From NCBI GenBank assembly GCA_014529385.2, contig CM043948.1, forward strand, positions 80,156,760 through 80,218,759: DNA of 62,000 nt, written 5' to 3'. This DNA is from Adiantum capillus-veneris (lineage: Eukaryota; Streptophyta; Polypodiopsida; Polypodiales; Pteridaceae). Below, piece after piece: positions 33,662-44,402 of this stretch (its first letter is position 1; the number at the start of each line of letters is the position of its first letter). The notes under the pieces are model-generated. The model was not told where the DNA came from. It ran no database searches and saw only the letters and a program-made list of their open reading frames with translations. Position numbers and translations under genes: made by a program.

Positions 33662-33920
33662 ACATGTAGAGCCTGTCATAAAAACTAATATCTAATTCTT
33701 CCAAATGATTTTCTCATGTTAAACTAATCATTTAATATGGGGAGATACCAGGGGAGTAAAAGCTAGAATATTGATAAGGTTGCTAGATTGGTCTTGGCAG
33801 GGATCCAAAGGAGGGAAAATAGGGATCGAAAGGGGGACAGTCTCCAAAAGAGCAATGTGCACCAATGGAGCTTAAAAAACCTAAGGTTTAGCTCCATCAA
33901 GACTTCCATAGGCTAAGATT
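33662..33920 (+). repeat. Dispersed unclassified repeat, copy 2
   Basis: Partner of 3850-4110, same strand. See that entry for the shared landmarks. No terminal structure was found. Confidence 0.7.
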
Positions 33921-34053
33921 CCTAAATTTCACTCAATAGTCCAATGGACAAAGTGGGGGAAAATTGGATGGTTATGGAAAGATTAAAAAGTCTTCCCATA
34001 TCCCAAGGAAAGAGGGGGCAAGCCCTAATGATAGGGGATGAGAGAGAAACACA

Positions 34054-34056
<3 letters not shown>

Positions 34057-34102
<46 letters not shown>
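34057..34102. repeat. (CA)n microsatellite
   Basis: About 23 CA units, then a short imperfect extension. Confidence 0.95.
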
Positions 34103-34108
<6 letters not shown>

Positions 34109-34533
34109 ACTCCCAGGATCTCCCCAAAGGGAAGAATGGACACATGGCAGGCTCCTAGGCCAATTGCCCCCAATTTCCCCTCAAGTGGACCAACGAGAAT
34201 TAAGCTAGATTAAAATTAGTCTAATCAATTTAAAAATCCTTAATAAAAGAACCATTAGAAATTAAGCTCATTAGAAGACTATTGGACAGTCTATCAAGGG
34301 GTCCAATGAGCATCCATCAGCCCAATGGCTTGCTTGATTCCTATTGGGCTAGAACACTAAAAGGTCCAATGAGAGTTTAAATGAATTACGTAATTACCTA
34401 AAGATCTCACAAAAGGGGAAAGGGGGACACATGTCACAAGGCTATCAAGTATGCTTCTTACTTTTTATTGACTAAGCCCTACAGGAACCAATGGGAAGCC
34501 AGCAAGAGCAAAACGCAAAAGGGGTCGACCAAG

Positions 34534-34554
34534 TAGAGAGAGAGAGAGAGAGAG
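34534..34554. repeat. (GA)n microsatellite
   Basis: About ten GA units, 30 bp left of the second CA array. Confidence 0.9.
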
Positions 34555-34581
34555 TTGGAATTTTTAGTCTAACTCACTTTG

Positions 34582-34583
<2 letters not shown>

Positions 34584-34648
<65 letters not shown>
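34584..34648. repeat. (CA)n microsatellite
   Basis: About 32 uninterrupted CA units. Confidence 0.95.
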
Positions 34649-34649
<1 letters not shown>

Positions 34650-35074
34650 CTTATGTGTTGAGAAAGAACTCCATCTCCTTCTTCAAGCATTGAGAAGTAG
34701 AGGCCTACACCAACAATTCTTGGCTATGGAATGCAAATCCAACCAAGAGCCAAGATTTAATGGCATGCTCTTCTCCTCTACCATGATAATTACTAAGCTA
34801 AGATATGCTATTAGAGTGATTATGTGAGGATAATAATTTCTCGTAAGATACATCTTCTTCCTCTCAATCATCCTCATTCCCTGCTAGCTCTCACCATTTT
34901 TGAAGGTGTTTGAGGTCTTGGGACTGAGGCTAGGGACACTAGGTGTGTTTTTCAATCATAATTTGCTGCATGAAGCTTCCATCTTCATTGCACCAACGAG
35001 TTTTGTCAAGGAACACAAGAAATGTATTGTACAAAAGTCTCCTTTGATGAGAGAAGCTATAATACAAAGCCTTT

Positions 35075-35395
35075 ATGGAGGGGAGACCGGCTCCATGTAA
35101 ATACGGGAAGGACAACGTCCAAAATTCTCCCAAAGGCAACGCCAAAAACAACAAAGCTAAGGAGAAGGGAGGTTATAAAGGCAAAAATAAACTTCCTCCT
35201 GAAGAGCTAGAGCGCTATCAAAAAGATAACCGTTGTTTCAAGTGCGGGAGCAAGGGAATTCCTATCGTGCTTGCGCCCACAAGAATACACGTAATGAACC
35301 TCCTAGAGCTACCTTGGTCAAAATTCAAGAAGAGGATGCTGATCGCAAAGGATCTCCTCTATGTCATGCTTGGGGAAAGGTAAGAGAACATGATG
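35075..35395 (+). pseudogene. Gypsy gag C-terminal fragment with broken zinc knuckle
   Basis: Lys/Asn/Gly-rich text (NNKAKEKGGYKGKNK) leads to ELERYQKDNRCFKCGSKG, the first half of a CCHC knuckle. A frameshift then moves the second half (SYRACAHKN) into the frame starting at 35233. This is the usual position of the nucleocapsid in chromovirus-type gypsy elements. The capsid part and 5' LTR are missing. Confidence 0.7.
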
Positions 35396-36456
35396 CTTTC
35401 ATTCTCTTTGACCCTAGTTCTACTTACAATTTCATATCCACAGAGTTGGCCACCAAGCTAGGCATCCAAGCCTATGAATGGGAGATGTCCTACCTGCCAA
35501 TGGTGCTTTCAAAGGGCAAGAAGCCTCAGACGCTCAATCATGAGGATGTAATCCTAGGAGCACCATGGTTTGATCGCATGGCTGCCAATGTTAAATTCCT
35601 TGAAAGACAAATCTACGTTAGGTACATGGAAAAAGATATGTACATAGATGCTAAGGAGTTGGGTAGTACCATACCGATTATACATAAGCAAGCTTTTAAT
35701 AAGTCAATAAAGAGCTCTATTTCTATGTACATGATTTTTCTTAAAGATTCTCAAAATGATCCTAATGTTTTAGTAAAAGAAGATATAAACCATAAAAAGG
35801 AATTAGAGTTATCTAATTTTATCAAGGGGTTCCAAGATGTTTTTATTGACGACATCCCTTGTGAACTACCTCCCAAACAAGGGGATGATGACCATGCAAT
35901 TGAACTTCTTCCAGGAAGCTCACCGCCTAATAAACGTCCTTATCGAGTTTCTCAAGCTCAACAAAAGGAGATTATGTGGCAAGTGTATGAGTTGGTTGAG
36001 AAAGGCATGGTTAGGCCTAGCTCATCTCCATTTTTTTCAGTAGTGTTATTGGTACAAAAGAAAGATGGCACATATCATATGTCTGTCGACTGTAGAGCAC
36101 TAAATAGGATCACTATCAAGAACAGGTTTCCCCTTCCACGGGTAGAAGACCTATTTGATAATCTACAGGGGTCAACCTACTTCAGTAGGATTGACCTAAA
36201 AAGTGGCTACCATCAAACAAGGATAGATGATCAAGACATTGTAAAGACCACATTTTGCACTATGTTTGGTATTTACGAGTACATTGTCATGACTTTTGGC
36301 TTGACCAATGCACTAGCTACATTCAACCATCTGATGGAGAAGCTATTCAGGCCTCACCGAAGCTTTATTAGACCGTTCTTTGATGATATAATCATCTACT
36401 CTAATTCATTAGACAAACACAAGCAATACCTCCAGGTAATATTTCAAGTTTTATGA
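35396..36456 (+). pseudogene. Gypsy protease and reverse transcriptase, chromovirus-like
   Basis: Same frame as 35233. The protease remnant reads LFDPSSTYNFISTELATKLG, where D-S-G-A is expected, and VILGAPWFDRM. After a short linker the reverse transcriptase begins: RPYRVSQAQ, ELVEKGMVRPSSSPFFS, VDCRALNRITIKNRFPLP, FSRIDLKSGYHQ, MTFGLTNALATFNHLMEKLF, catalytic FFDD (36376-36387), IIIYSNSLDKHKQYL. The stop at 36456 is followed by ENKLYINRK, the start of the thumb region. The residues are typical of chromoviruses and unlike families A and Tat here. The copy is dead: the protease Ser-Gly pair is lost and stops follow. Confidence 0.85.
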
Positions 36457-36855
36457 GAGAATAAACTTTATATTAATCGGAAAATAGCCTACAAAAGTCA
36501 AAGGCTTGACCCTGTTGAGCAAGCTCTAGGTATATATGTAAAGGAACTCTTAGCAGTTATACATGCTCTAGACTCGTGGAAGCACTATTTATTGGGGAGT
36601 CCTTTCATATGGCAAACGGATCACCAAAGCCTTAAATACTTCATGACGCAGACCAAGCTCTCCAAAAAACAAATGAGGTGGGCAAATTTTCTCTCGCAAT
36701 TTCATTTTCATATTTCTCAAATTTCTAGCAAGCATAATCAAGTAGTTGATGCACTCTCAAGACGACAGAGAGTGAATGCAGTATCCATAGCAACTCACAA
36801 TGATCTATCTTCTATGATAGATGAGTACGCTGTCGATCCCCATTTCAAGATGTGA
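36457..36855 (+). pseudogene. Gypsy RNase H with upstream deletion
   Basis: After ENKLYINRK the sequence jumps to LDPVEQALGIYVKELLAVI, so the thumb and the first RNase H aspartate have been deleted, on the order of 150 codons. The remainder is good: WKHYLLGSPFIWQTDHQSLK, KQMRWANFLSQFHFHISQIS and KHNQVVDALSRR. Confidence 0.82.
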
Positions 36856-37724
36856 TTTCAGCCCTTGCACTAGGGAAGGAAGGAACATTTACCTTACAAA
36901 ATGGTTATCTTATCTATGGAAATAGACTATGCATTACTAACCCACTATGTGAGAAAGTAATGTATGAATTTCATGCTGCTCCTTATGCGGGGCATAGAGG
37001 GATTCAGTCTACCCTAAAAGGAATAGAGACATACTTCTATTGGCGTGCCATGAAAGCAAACATACAAGAGTATGTTTCAAAATGTGTGGTATGCCAAAAG
37101 ACAAAGTTTGATAGAGGGAAGCAATTTGGATTTCTTCAACCTTTGCCAATTCCTAATTCACCATGGGAGAGCATATCCATGGATTTTATCTTTGGATTGT
37201 GCAAGTCTATCCATGGGAATACATGAATATGGACGATAGTAGATAGGTTTAGCAAACAAGCACATTTCATATCTGTCAAAAAGACTATTAAGGCCCATCA
37301 AATGGCAACCCTCTTTATATCACAAATCTTCAAGTACCACGGCTTGCCAATGTCCATAGTGTCCGCTAGAGACCCTGGAATGACCGTTGATTTTTGGAAG
37401 GGTCTCTTTGAGAATCTAGGTACAAGACTAAACTTCTCTTCCGCCTATAACCCCAAACGGATGGCCACAATGAAATAGATGACCTAAAAATTCTTGATCT
37501 ACTAAAAGCTTATGTCACACAAGTAGATCAAAAGTCCCAATGAAAGAAGTACTTACCTTTAGTGGAATATTCTTACAACAACACTGTACATACTTCCAAG
37601 GGAAAAGCACATTTTGAGGTGATAGATGGAAGAAAAAAGTCCCTTGCTACTCAAGTACATGGAAATATCTTCGTTGCAGATGAATATATCCGAGACCTTT
37701 GCTGGACGGGAAGTCTCACACACC
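36852..37724 (+). pseudogene. Gypsy integrase, truncated
   Basis: H2C2 zinc-binding domain: YEFHAAPYAGHRGIQSTLK, then YVSKCVVCQKTKFDRGKQFG. The core begins WESISMDFIFGL and WTIVDRFSKQAHFI, with the DDE second aspartate degraded (MSIVSARDPGMT). From 37440 several stops accumulate. The copy ends at about 37724, where a reverse-oriented family D LTR starts; the C-terminal domain and 3' LTR are absent. Confidence 0.82.
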
Positions 37725-38655
37725 CATGAAGTGCATGCAAACACTACCTAGATCAACATAATGTCAATCGAGGACACATATGACACGATAGGCACACAGA
37801 GGAAATCTCTTTAGCTTGTCAAGCTGAGACCATCCTACACATACAACACTCTGGAAGGCCAACTAAACCACAATCCAGATCCTCATTGCTCTCAACTACA
37901 CCACCTAGCCACATACACACATACGGAAGGTAACTCACCTAATCATGCCAGATTCATACGAAACTTAAGGAACACCATCCCCTCACTAGGATACACCTGT
38001 CCCTAAGCTTCTACACTCAAAACCCTCACTCTAAACCCGTCTGTGGAAAACGCATAGGATGACAGAGCAGAATTTTGAAAGTGCCCGAAACTGAAATTTA
38101 TGAGTACCTATGCGTAGCTTATGTCGCCACGATTCTATAGACTACTAGCACACAGAAAACAGACATCGTTTGATACACTTACGGCCACAAATAGCTCGGA
38201 GATGCGTCGGCGTGTGCGCTTCGTCTCGCGTGGAATGCTTGGCGTTGTTGCGTAGCTCTCCTCGAGCCTACAACAATGGTGCAGTCGGATCTCCAATGTG
38301 TTGAGCGAGCGGGGCGTAGCGAGAGGATGAAGCTCACACTCACTCTCTTTCTCTCTCACACACAGTAGACGGCAGCGCTCAAGTTTGATTATGATAAAAG
38401 TCTTCTTTACAAAATGACCTAGGTACCTTATATACTAAGGCTACCTTAGGTTTAACCAAAAATGGGGTTGAAAGGGTCAAATGGCTTTGTATTTACAATC
38501 TGGAAGTGCCATTGCACCCCGGCTTCTGAAACTAGAATAACTACTCATTACAAATGACATTTATAGCCATAATCCGCAGCATTTCATAAATCGCAAAAGA
38601 TACGACTTTGGTACGAAACTTGAGTTATGTTGTGTTGTTGACCCAGCGGTCAACA
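37725..38655 (-). repeat. Family D LTR with helicase-bearing 3' end
   Basis: On the minus strand this LTR starts TGTTGACCGCTGGGTCAACA, itself an inverted repeat (TGTTGACC / GGTCAACA), directly after a purine tract. It shares long blocks with 32791-33470 and the GCGTAGCTCTC...AATGG...TCTCCAATG segment with 43397-44353. The left border is set where the chromovirus integrase stops. A T-C-rich tract (38336-38356) marks the usual GA position. Confidence 0.8.
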
Positions 38656-38670
38656 TTCCCCCCTTCCGCA
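38656..38670 (-). other. Polypurine tract of the helicase-bearing D copy
   Basis: On the minus strand AATGCGGAAGGGGGGAA precedes the LTR. It is preceded by GGGGACAACATG, matching GGGACGACATGAACGCGGA before the LTR at 44353. Confidence 0.8.
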
Positions 38671-38734
38671 TTCATGTTGTCCCCGATATGACCTGATTGT
38701 CGATGGTGATGTGGTCTTTGCTGTTGTTTTGTTT

Positions 38735-39135
38735 TTGGAAAGAAAGTATAGACTATAGCCTTTGCAGTATCTTTTCTTGTTCGTCCAATTCGATGTACAT
38801 AGTCTTCACATGATTTAGGAAAATCATAATTGATGACGAACTTTATGTCTTTCACATCCTTGCTCCGAGCTGTAGCATCTGTTTCTGTCATTATAGGTCT
38901 ACTTCCATATCTAAATTCAAAAAGAATCCAATGTCGTTTAACTTGACTCTTATCATCATGGATAGAGAAAGCTCCATCCATCATTTTCTCCAGCAAATTG
39001 TCAATTCGGAGTATTTGTGATTCTCAAAAACAACTTCTACAATCTGTAGAATTGAGTGATTGGCTTTCTGATCTTGTGAGCCAATGACAACTTTGTAAGG
39101 ATTTTGTCTTGTGATTACTCTTATGTCTGCTCTTT
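38735..39135 (-). pseudogene. Captured DEAD-box RNA helicase fragment (C-terminal helicase domain)
   Basis: Minus-strand text matches the second RecA domain of plant DDX5/DBP2-type (RH20/RH30-like) helicases: NPYKVVIGSQDQKANHSI, then [56 protein letters not shown] and [10 protein letters not shown]. The motif V and VI region (ARGLD, HRIGRTGR in family members) appears as ARSKD and HRIGRTRK, so residues needed for ATP and RNA handling are damaged. About 28 residues between two MDG sites are missing, consistent with deletion between short repeats. There is one frameshift and no intron. It lies between a 37-bp LTR end and a D-family polypurine tract, so it was probably picked up from spliced mRNA. 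Confidence 0.82.
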
Positions 39136-39156
39136 GTCATTGAGGACTTCTCGGTT

Positions 39157-39193
39157 CTTGAGTTATGTTGTGTTGTTGACCTAGCGGTCAACA
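39157..39193 (-). repeat. 37-bp duplicate of the D LTR terminus
   Basis: Identical to 38619-38655 except for one C/T difference. It brackets the helicase fragment on the side opposite the full LTR. Confidence 0.85.
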
Positions 39194-40430
39194 TTTTGCT
39201 ATTGTTTTGGCTTCATCTGTTGCATTGCTTGTAACTTTGTCGAACCACAACAAGAACTATGATCCATTAGAGCGGACATCTATCATCGTAACCATTTATC
39301 TTTTGAGATCCTCTGATTACTTTTATGTCTGCTCTTCTTCGTCGGGGACTTCTTTGTTCCTGTGCAATCATGTTGTGAGTGTTGTCTGCAGCTTTGTCAT
39401 TGTAGGCCATTCTTCGACTCGCCATTGAGGAGAAATATGCTATGATCTGAAATTGGTGCTAAAACTTGGATGACCAAAGGGAAAAAACCCGGTGGGAAAA
39501 AATTCCTTTGGTATACGCTCTTCTTGGAGCTGAGCAGTTGAACGTGAAGTACATGTTCATGAAAGGTGAGTGCTTGGGTGAAACATGAAAAGAGTGCCTG
39601 ATGCAAGTGCCAATTATGGGATACTCTATATGCATATCAGAAATTTGTCATCAAAATCATGCAATATGAAAGAAGGAGATGATGGGTGTTCGAGGAATAA
39701 ATGTAGCACATGTGACATCAAAAGATGTCTCAATAGCTTCCACCTTTCCAAGAAGGGTTGTTGATGTTGACGATTCTCCACTCGTATCTCACTGTGCTCA
39801 GTACGTGAGTGTCTTTTGGACTTTCTCCTTCACTTCACCAGACTTAAGTACTTAGACTTCGACTCTTTTGCTCACCTGTACCAGCATGAGCGACACAACG
39901 TAAATATGCTCAACTCTTCCAGCTTGAGCAGTACCTAGAATAGCTAAGACGCTTAGAATACAGAGAATATTACTTGAAGCTTTGGGACTAACACCTCACT
40001 CATTTTGTGGTTTAGCTACTCGACTCTGACTTGTATGACTTGTCGGCTGCATGTTGACACTGCTTGTGACAAGTTCTTCGGCTGTTGTAGTGGCTGCTGA
40101 GACATACTTCGTGAAGTTTCATCATTTTCCTGTACCTTCTTCTCTTTGTAGTGCTCAGGCCTCTCGTCAGTCTTTTCTTCATGTGGATTATGGATTTTTT
40201 TAATTTTTTCTTAGTAATAAACAAAGAAAATCTTTAAAACAACTCAACAAAAGAAAAATCATTCAAATAGAAATCTAAATGCTATGTACACTATACACAT
40301 GTCCCTAGGGGCTCATATATGGATTTTGTCCCCATACTCCTCTGTAACAGTACTATGAGGGCATATACTCTAAATTTCGTCAAAAAATTATCACAATAAA
40401 ACGCAAAAATTCAATGCATCTCACAAAACA
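39194..40430. other. Gene-free stretch, unclassified
   Basis: No supported gene. A block at about 39310-39360 (ATTACTTTTATGTCTGCTCT...GGGGACTTCT) repeats the text at 39110-39155 in diverged form. At about 39474-39500 the words GGGAAAAAACCC and GGTGGGAAAAAA resemble the reverse complement of the CCCACTGGGTTTTTCCCC block in copia LTRs. Short open stretches (40012-40224, Arg/Lys-rich) carry no motif. Confidence 0.45.
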
Positions 40431-40750
40431 TTGCCCTGTAATAGTCATAATGTTAGGTCCGCATTCAGAATACCTCCCCCCTTCCTATTTGGAGTCATCC
40501 TTTACGAAAGGGTATCGCAAAGGGTATGTGTTGTGCTTGGGCAATTAAAAGTTGTGCCTATGCAGGCCTTGTAATGTAGCCCTATTATGCATACACAATC
40601 AATGCATGGAAAAGATTTATGATGTGCAAGATGTGGGTATAAGCAATTTGCTTATTGGCATTTGTTGGCGAGGCTTCCTATTCTAAGCAATGTAATGGTA
40701 TTTGAAGCTCCTTTATCGTTGCTTGATTGAAGCGACTTGCTCTCTTCTAA
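40430..40750 (-). other. Copy A2 3' noncoding region, polypurine tract and LTR start
   Basis: Reverse-strand match to copy A1 at 19300-19545, ending in the purine tract AGGAAGGGGGGAGG (about 40472-40488). Then a short LTR-like block with GGGCAATG. Confidence 0.65.
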
Positions 40751-40755
40751 CTGTA

Positions 40756-41680
40756 CTATAATTGTAGGAAGAATTGTAAGAATTCAAGCGGCGATGCACT
40801 GACAGCAGTTTTGTTGTTCTTCTTTGGGACCCATTTTTTTGCGATTATTGGTTGTTTTGTTGCTGGCTCTCGTTTGAGAACCCATACTTGCCCGTGCTTT
40901 GTTTGTGTTTGAAGAGACTTCTTTGGGATCCACCTTTTTGTTGTGTGAGTCGACAGCGGTGTTTGCTTCAGCCCTTGTACGCTTGGTTGGGGACCAGATT
41001 TAGGCTTTGAACGTTGATATTGTGGTTGTTTTGGAATCCAAATAAATTCCTGACTTTTTTGTGCTTGAATCAACTTCTTTGGAGCCCAAACCTGAGTTGT
41101 GAAAGCTTGCGACTTTGTGATATTCTTACCCGTTCGTGCACGCTTTCCTTGTTTTTGTTTTGGTGTTGGATCTTGTGATTTGTCATTAGAGATCTTTGTC
41201 TTCTTGATCCATATCTGTTTTTGGCTGATATGGCATTTTGTTATCTAGATTTGTCGCGCTTTTTGGCTTTGACTTGTTGTCCTGTTCTTTTGACCTGTCA
41301 TGGTTGTTGCTGAAGGGGTTGGTGATAGTGATGGCCTGAGTTGATGATAAGGGATGTCGTAAGATTCATCACTATCGCTACTATCCTCAGCAAGGTTGAC
41401 TTCTTGTACTTTCCCTTGATTTTTTGGCTCGTAGTGGAAAGTTACTGTCTGTTTGCTCGTGGGTGGTAGTTTCTTGGAGGACTTTTCTAGCCCATTGATT
41501 AGAGCATTGTTAGCTCGTTGCTTTGGTTGTATTCCTCCTAGCTGAGTCTTTGCCTCCTTATTAGGATCCATGTATGAGGATGCTTGTGGTGGCTATGTCT
41601 TCACGGAGGACTTCGGAATCCACTTTTGATGCACTTTATTCGTGTAGCGATGACATTGATTCCCGGGTCGTTGATCTTCT
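40756..41680 (-). pseudogene. Copy A2, Trp-repeat tail
   Basis: Two open pieces (41571-41245 and 41073-40756) with stops between. The defining feature is a repeated motif, Trp flanked by aliphatic residues and followed by Pro/Lys: HQKWIPKSS, KQIWIKKTK, TQVWAPKKL, EFIWIPKQP, TKRWIPKKS, GQVWVLKRE, AKKWVPKKN. Spacing is about 15-40 residues in Gln/Lys/Thr/Ser-rich sequence. The same motif ends copies A1 and A3. The function is unknown. A similar WVPK motif occurs once in some plant copia proteins before the protease, but the serial repetition is what stands out here. Confidence 0.7.
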
Positions 41681-42515
41681 TAAAGCTCGAAGTGTTCTAT
41701 AGAGTCATAGAACTCGTCGTCTTCTTCATCTTTTGATTCTCCACATTTCTTTGTTTGCTCCTTATTTCGAGAGCTTGTTGATGTCTGGTTCTCTTTGTTT
41801 TCCTGGATTACACTCACTGCAAAATAAGGAACGACATCATAGCCATTTTCATCACAAAACTTTGTTGTGGGAGCATCCTCCACGGCGCACACGTCCAGAG
41901 TAGCCAAAATGTGTTCCCATCCAAAAGGCTCTAACTCTTCTTCAGGAAATGGTTGTGGGATATAGTCCTTATCCTCTATAACCTGCTCTAGGATACATTC
42001 CTCACGTTTCAAGTTACCACATTGTGAAGCTCCACACATCCACAGTTCTTTAGGCTTACCTAACCAAGCTGGAAGTTCTGATCCTGCTACTGTGGCAGAA
42101 TCAAACTCCTCAACCGGTGTTCTCGTCACATCCCTATAGCTATGGTCCGTCAAGTTTATCTTTGTTATGGTTTCCATATGTCTCAGGTATATATGGTCAT
42201 AACCCCAATCTTGGACCATTTTCAATTGTCGCATGAATGGTCCTCCCAGAATGATGTCATAGTTGTTCTTCTTGCCAAAGTCAACAACAGCAAAAGTGTG
42301 TTCATATTCAATGCCACAAGAAGTCACAAGTACTTTTTCTAGCAGTCCTATGGGCTTTTCCTTGTGTCCGTCTGCAAGTTGCAGGGTCATTCATGTGGAT
42401 ATCAAGGAAGGTTTTCCCCATTTTTTTCAAACCTCTGTGGTTGCAATGGCCACACCAGCTCCACTGTCAAGGATTGCCATGGTTTTTACACCATTGAATT
42501 CCATAGGTTCTTAAT
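41680..42515 (-). pseudogene. Copy A2, first protease and linker
   Basis: The minus strand reads AILDSGAGVAIATTEV (DSGA encoded at 42458-42469), a stop, MTLQLADGHKEKPIGLLE, YDIILGGPFMRQLKMVQDW, then the family A linker: SYRDVTRTPVEEFDSATVAG, PAWLGKPKELWMCGASQCG, LATLDVCAVEDAPTTKFCDE. The linker matches the start of copy A3 residue by residue. This shows that family A does have a conventional first protease before reverse transcriptase. In A2 the linker runs directly into the Trp-repeat tail: RT, RNase H, integrase and the second protease are missing. A2 is therefore an internal deletion derivative. gag is not seen upstream. Confidence 0.82.
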
Positions 42516-43260
42516 CCGATTTAGGCAGCATTGTGTGAAATGTACTAGGGCTTTCTAGTGGGCTTAACCCTAGTGACCTTTAGCTTAAGTATTATAAAGG
42601 GAGTTTACTAATGTGATGAGCCTGGGGAGGGTAACAATGTTATATGACCCCCCAAAGTTACAAAATTTAAATGCTGAAAATGAACAAACAAAAAATCAAA
42701 GTGCCACAATGTAAAATTTTAAGCTGGAAGAGAAATCCCTGCTTAAATTGGTACTTCACTCACATGTATCGCCTATGGTACTTGAGCCCTAGAGGTTCCC
42801 AGTGTGGGCGCTTTTCCTTGAAAAGCAAAAAACCCAAGGCATACAAAATAAGCACACACATCAAATTGAATCACTGTGAAAAGACCTTGGGCGGTCAAAG
42901 AAAAGGTAATCAGTCAGGCGATGATTTCATGAGAAATTCCTTTTCTCGTAGCTTAACTACAAAGTCTTCTAGGTATAGCCTCTAGTCAGCCCTCGAACAT
43001 GAATACTTGGCTCTCGCGATTAAACAACTTAATTGACCACTGAAAATTAAGAAGCTTACCCATGGTATTAATATTCGATCTCTAGTGCCTTTTGACCATT
43101 AAATTAGCGACCCCGGACTTGTTTACTTTTTTACCTTTACATCTGTTTATGCATTTGATTACATTGCAATTTAATGTTCATTGCTAACAAATTTTTTGAA
43201 ATTCTTTTACCAATCAATTTGTCTACCTAAAACTGCATATGCTTTTTAAGAGAATGCAAT
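42516..43260. other. Gene-free spacer
   Basis: Nothing recognisable apart from AT-rich text and short open stretches. The junctions with copy A2 and with the 3'-end-like block at 43270 could not be defined by target duplications. Confidence 0.5.
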
Positions 43261-43269
43261 TACTGTGCC

Positions 43270-43396
43270 AATGTTGTTTGATTTTGCAGTGACAGAAGAA
43301 GGCTAAGGACATTCATCTCAAATGCTCTTCCACCTCGAAGAACCAGCTTCAACTCAATAGCTTTCGAGGACGGAATCTACATCAGGAAGGGGGGCA
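43270..43396 (+). pseudogene. Possible gypsy 3' end abutting the D LTR
   Basis: The plus strand reads NALPPRRTSFNSIAFEDGIY followed by IRKGG, then the purine run GGAAGGGGGGCA and TGTTAAC. This looks like the end of a gypsy polyprotein plus polypurine tract, but the TGTTAAC that follows is the far end of the minus-strand D LTR. Either D inserted just past another element's polypurine tract, or the resemblance is accidental. Confidence 0.3.
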
Positions 43397-44353
43397 TGTT
43401 AACTGTTAAGGCGGTTACGCCGCTAGCGGAAGCTAAATAGCGAGAACTCAACCAACAATAGAATTTGTCAGACGAGGACGGAGCTTGACCCGCAGGCGCA
43501 TGGAAACAACTAGGTGGGTGTCAAATCACCTACTCGACCTTCTAATGACAATCACTACTAAGGAAATCAAATCTAAGTTCTAAAATACGCAAGTGATTGA
43601 AATCCGTACTACGAACCAATGCTATACGAAACAGGATCTAGAATCATTGAATCGATCTCAAACTGAAGGGGAAGTCTATACACTAGGTAAGAACAACACC
43701 CTAAAGACTTGAACTGCAAAATCAACCTATAACCACTCCGTGCGGCAAACGCGTATGAAGATAGGCCGAGAAATACAGGTGACCGAAACTTGACCCCGAT
43801 GGTACTAATGTGTAGCTCTACTCGTTGTGGTTCTATAGATATGCTGCACGCTCTATTCCGACACACGAGTTGGAAGAAAACTCACACCGAAGCTCGTAGG
43901 AACTTACCACACGTAGAAGCCGATAGCGTGCACTCTTGGTATCTGTGCGTAGCTCTCACCGTTGCTAACACAATGGCGGTGTCGCTTCTCCAATGGCGGC
44001 CCCGTAGCTCGCGTAGCAAGAAGATAAGACTCTCTCTCTCTCTCTCAGACACAGTCACGACGCTCAAAAACTCACTTTGATTAATAATTGAATCTCCTTA
44101 GGTTACAAAACTTTGGCTTATATACTTCAGCCTTGGAGGTGAGAACATCTCTAATTATTTACATCAACAGGTGAAATTACTTCGGGATTAACAACTGGAA
44201 ACTCAATTGAGTCCCGTTACTTAATGAATGGCTCAAATCAAAATTAATGTCGGAAAGACATTTATTACAATCAATGGTTACAAAATGATGGGTGTGAACA
44301 AAAATGTGGGTGTGATCCTCTGTTGGCTCAACACTTCCTCTGCTGGCTCAACA
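43397..44353 (-). repeat. Family D 3' LTR (minus-strand copy)
   Basis: 957 bp, TGTTGAGCCAGC...CAGTTAACA in element sense. The start is a tandem duplication of TGTTGAGCCARCAGAGGA. Contains TATATAAG (44124-44117), then a GA tract (about 44050-44028). Confidence 0.82.
44117..44124 (-). promoter_or_regulatory. Family D LTR TATA box
   Basis: TATATAAG followed by CCAAAGTTTTGTAACC, conserved with 32274-32298 although surrounding LTR text has diverged. Confidence 0.7.
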
Positions 44354-44372
44354 CTCCCCCCCTCCGCGTTCA
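44354..44372 (-). other. Family D polypurine tract
   Basis: GAACGCGGAGGGGGGGAG immediately before the LTR start on the minus strand. Confidence 0.8.
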
Positions 44373-44402
44373 TGTCGTCCCTGACATGACTTTTAGGCTT
44401 GG

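Larger units (their letters stand above)
33471..35074. other. Gene-free spacer with microsatellites
   Basis: No supported coding region. It contains dispersed repeat copy 2 (33662-33920), two CA arrays and a short GA array, listed separately. Open stretches over the CA arrays (His-Thr or Cys-Val repeats) are translation artefacts. Confidence 0.6.

Noticed and set aside
33922-34213. Open frames of His-Thr or Cys-Val repeats over CA arrays (also 34579-34827)
   Set aside because: They are translations of a microsatellite, with no start context or conserved flanks.
38735-39135. A functional DEAD-box helicase gene
   Set aside because: Only part of one RecA domain is present, with motif V/VI damage, a frameshift and an internal deletion, framed by LTR sequence.
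39470-39505. Solo copia LTR fragment from GGGAAAAAACCC text
   Set aside because: Only about 30 bases resemble the LTR block; no ends or duplication found.
43397-44353. Reading the 43.4-44.35 kb LTR as plus-oriented
   Set aside because: TATATAAG, the GA tract and homology to the other D LTRs all run on the minus strand.
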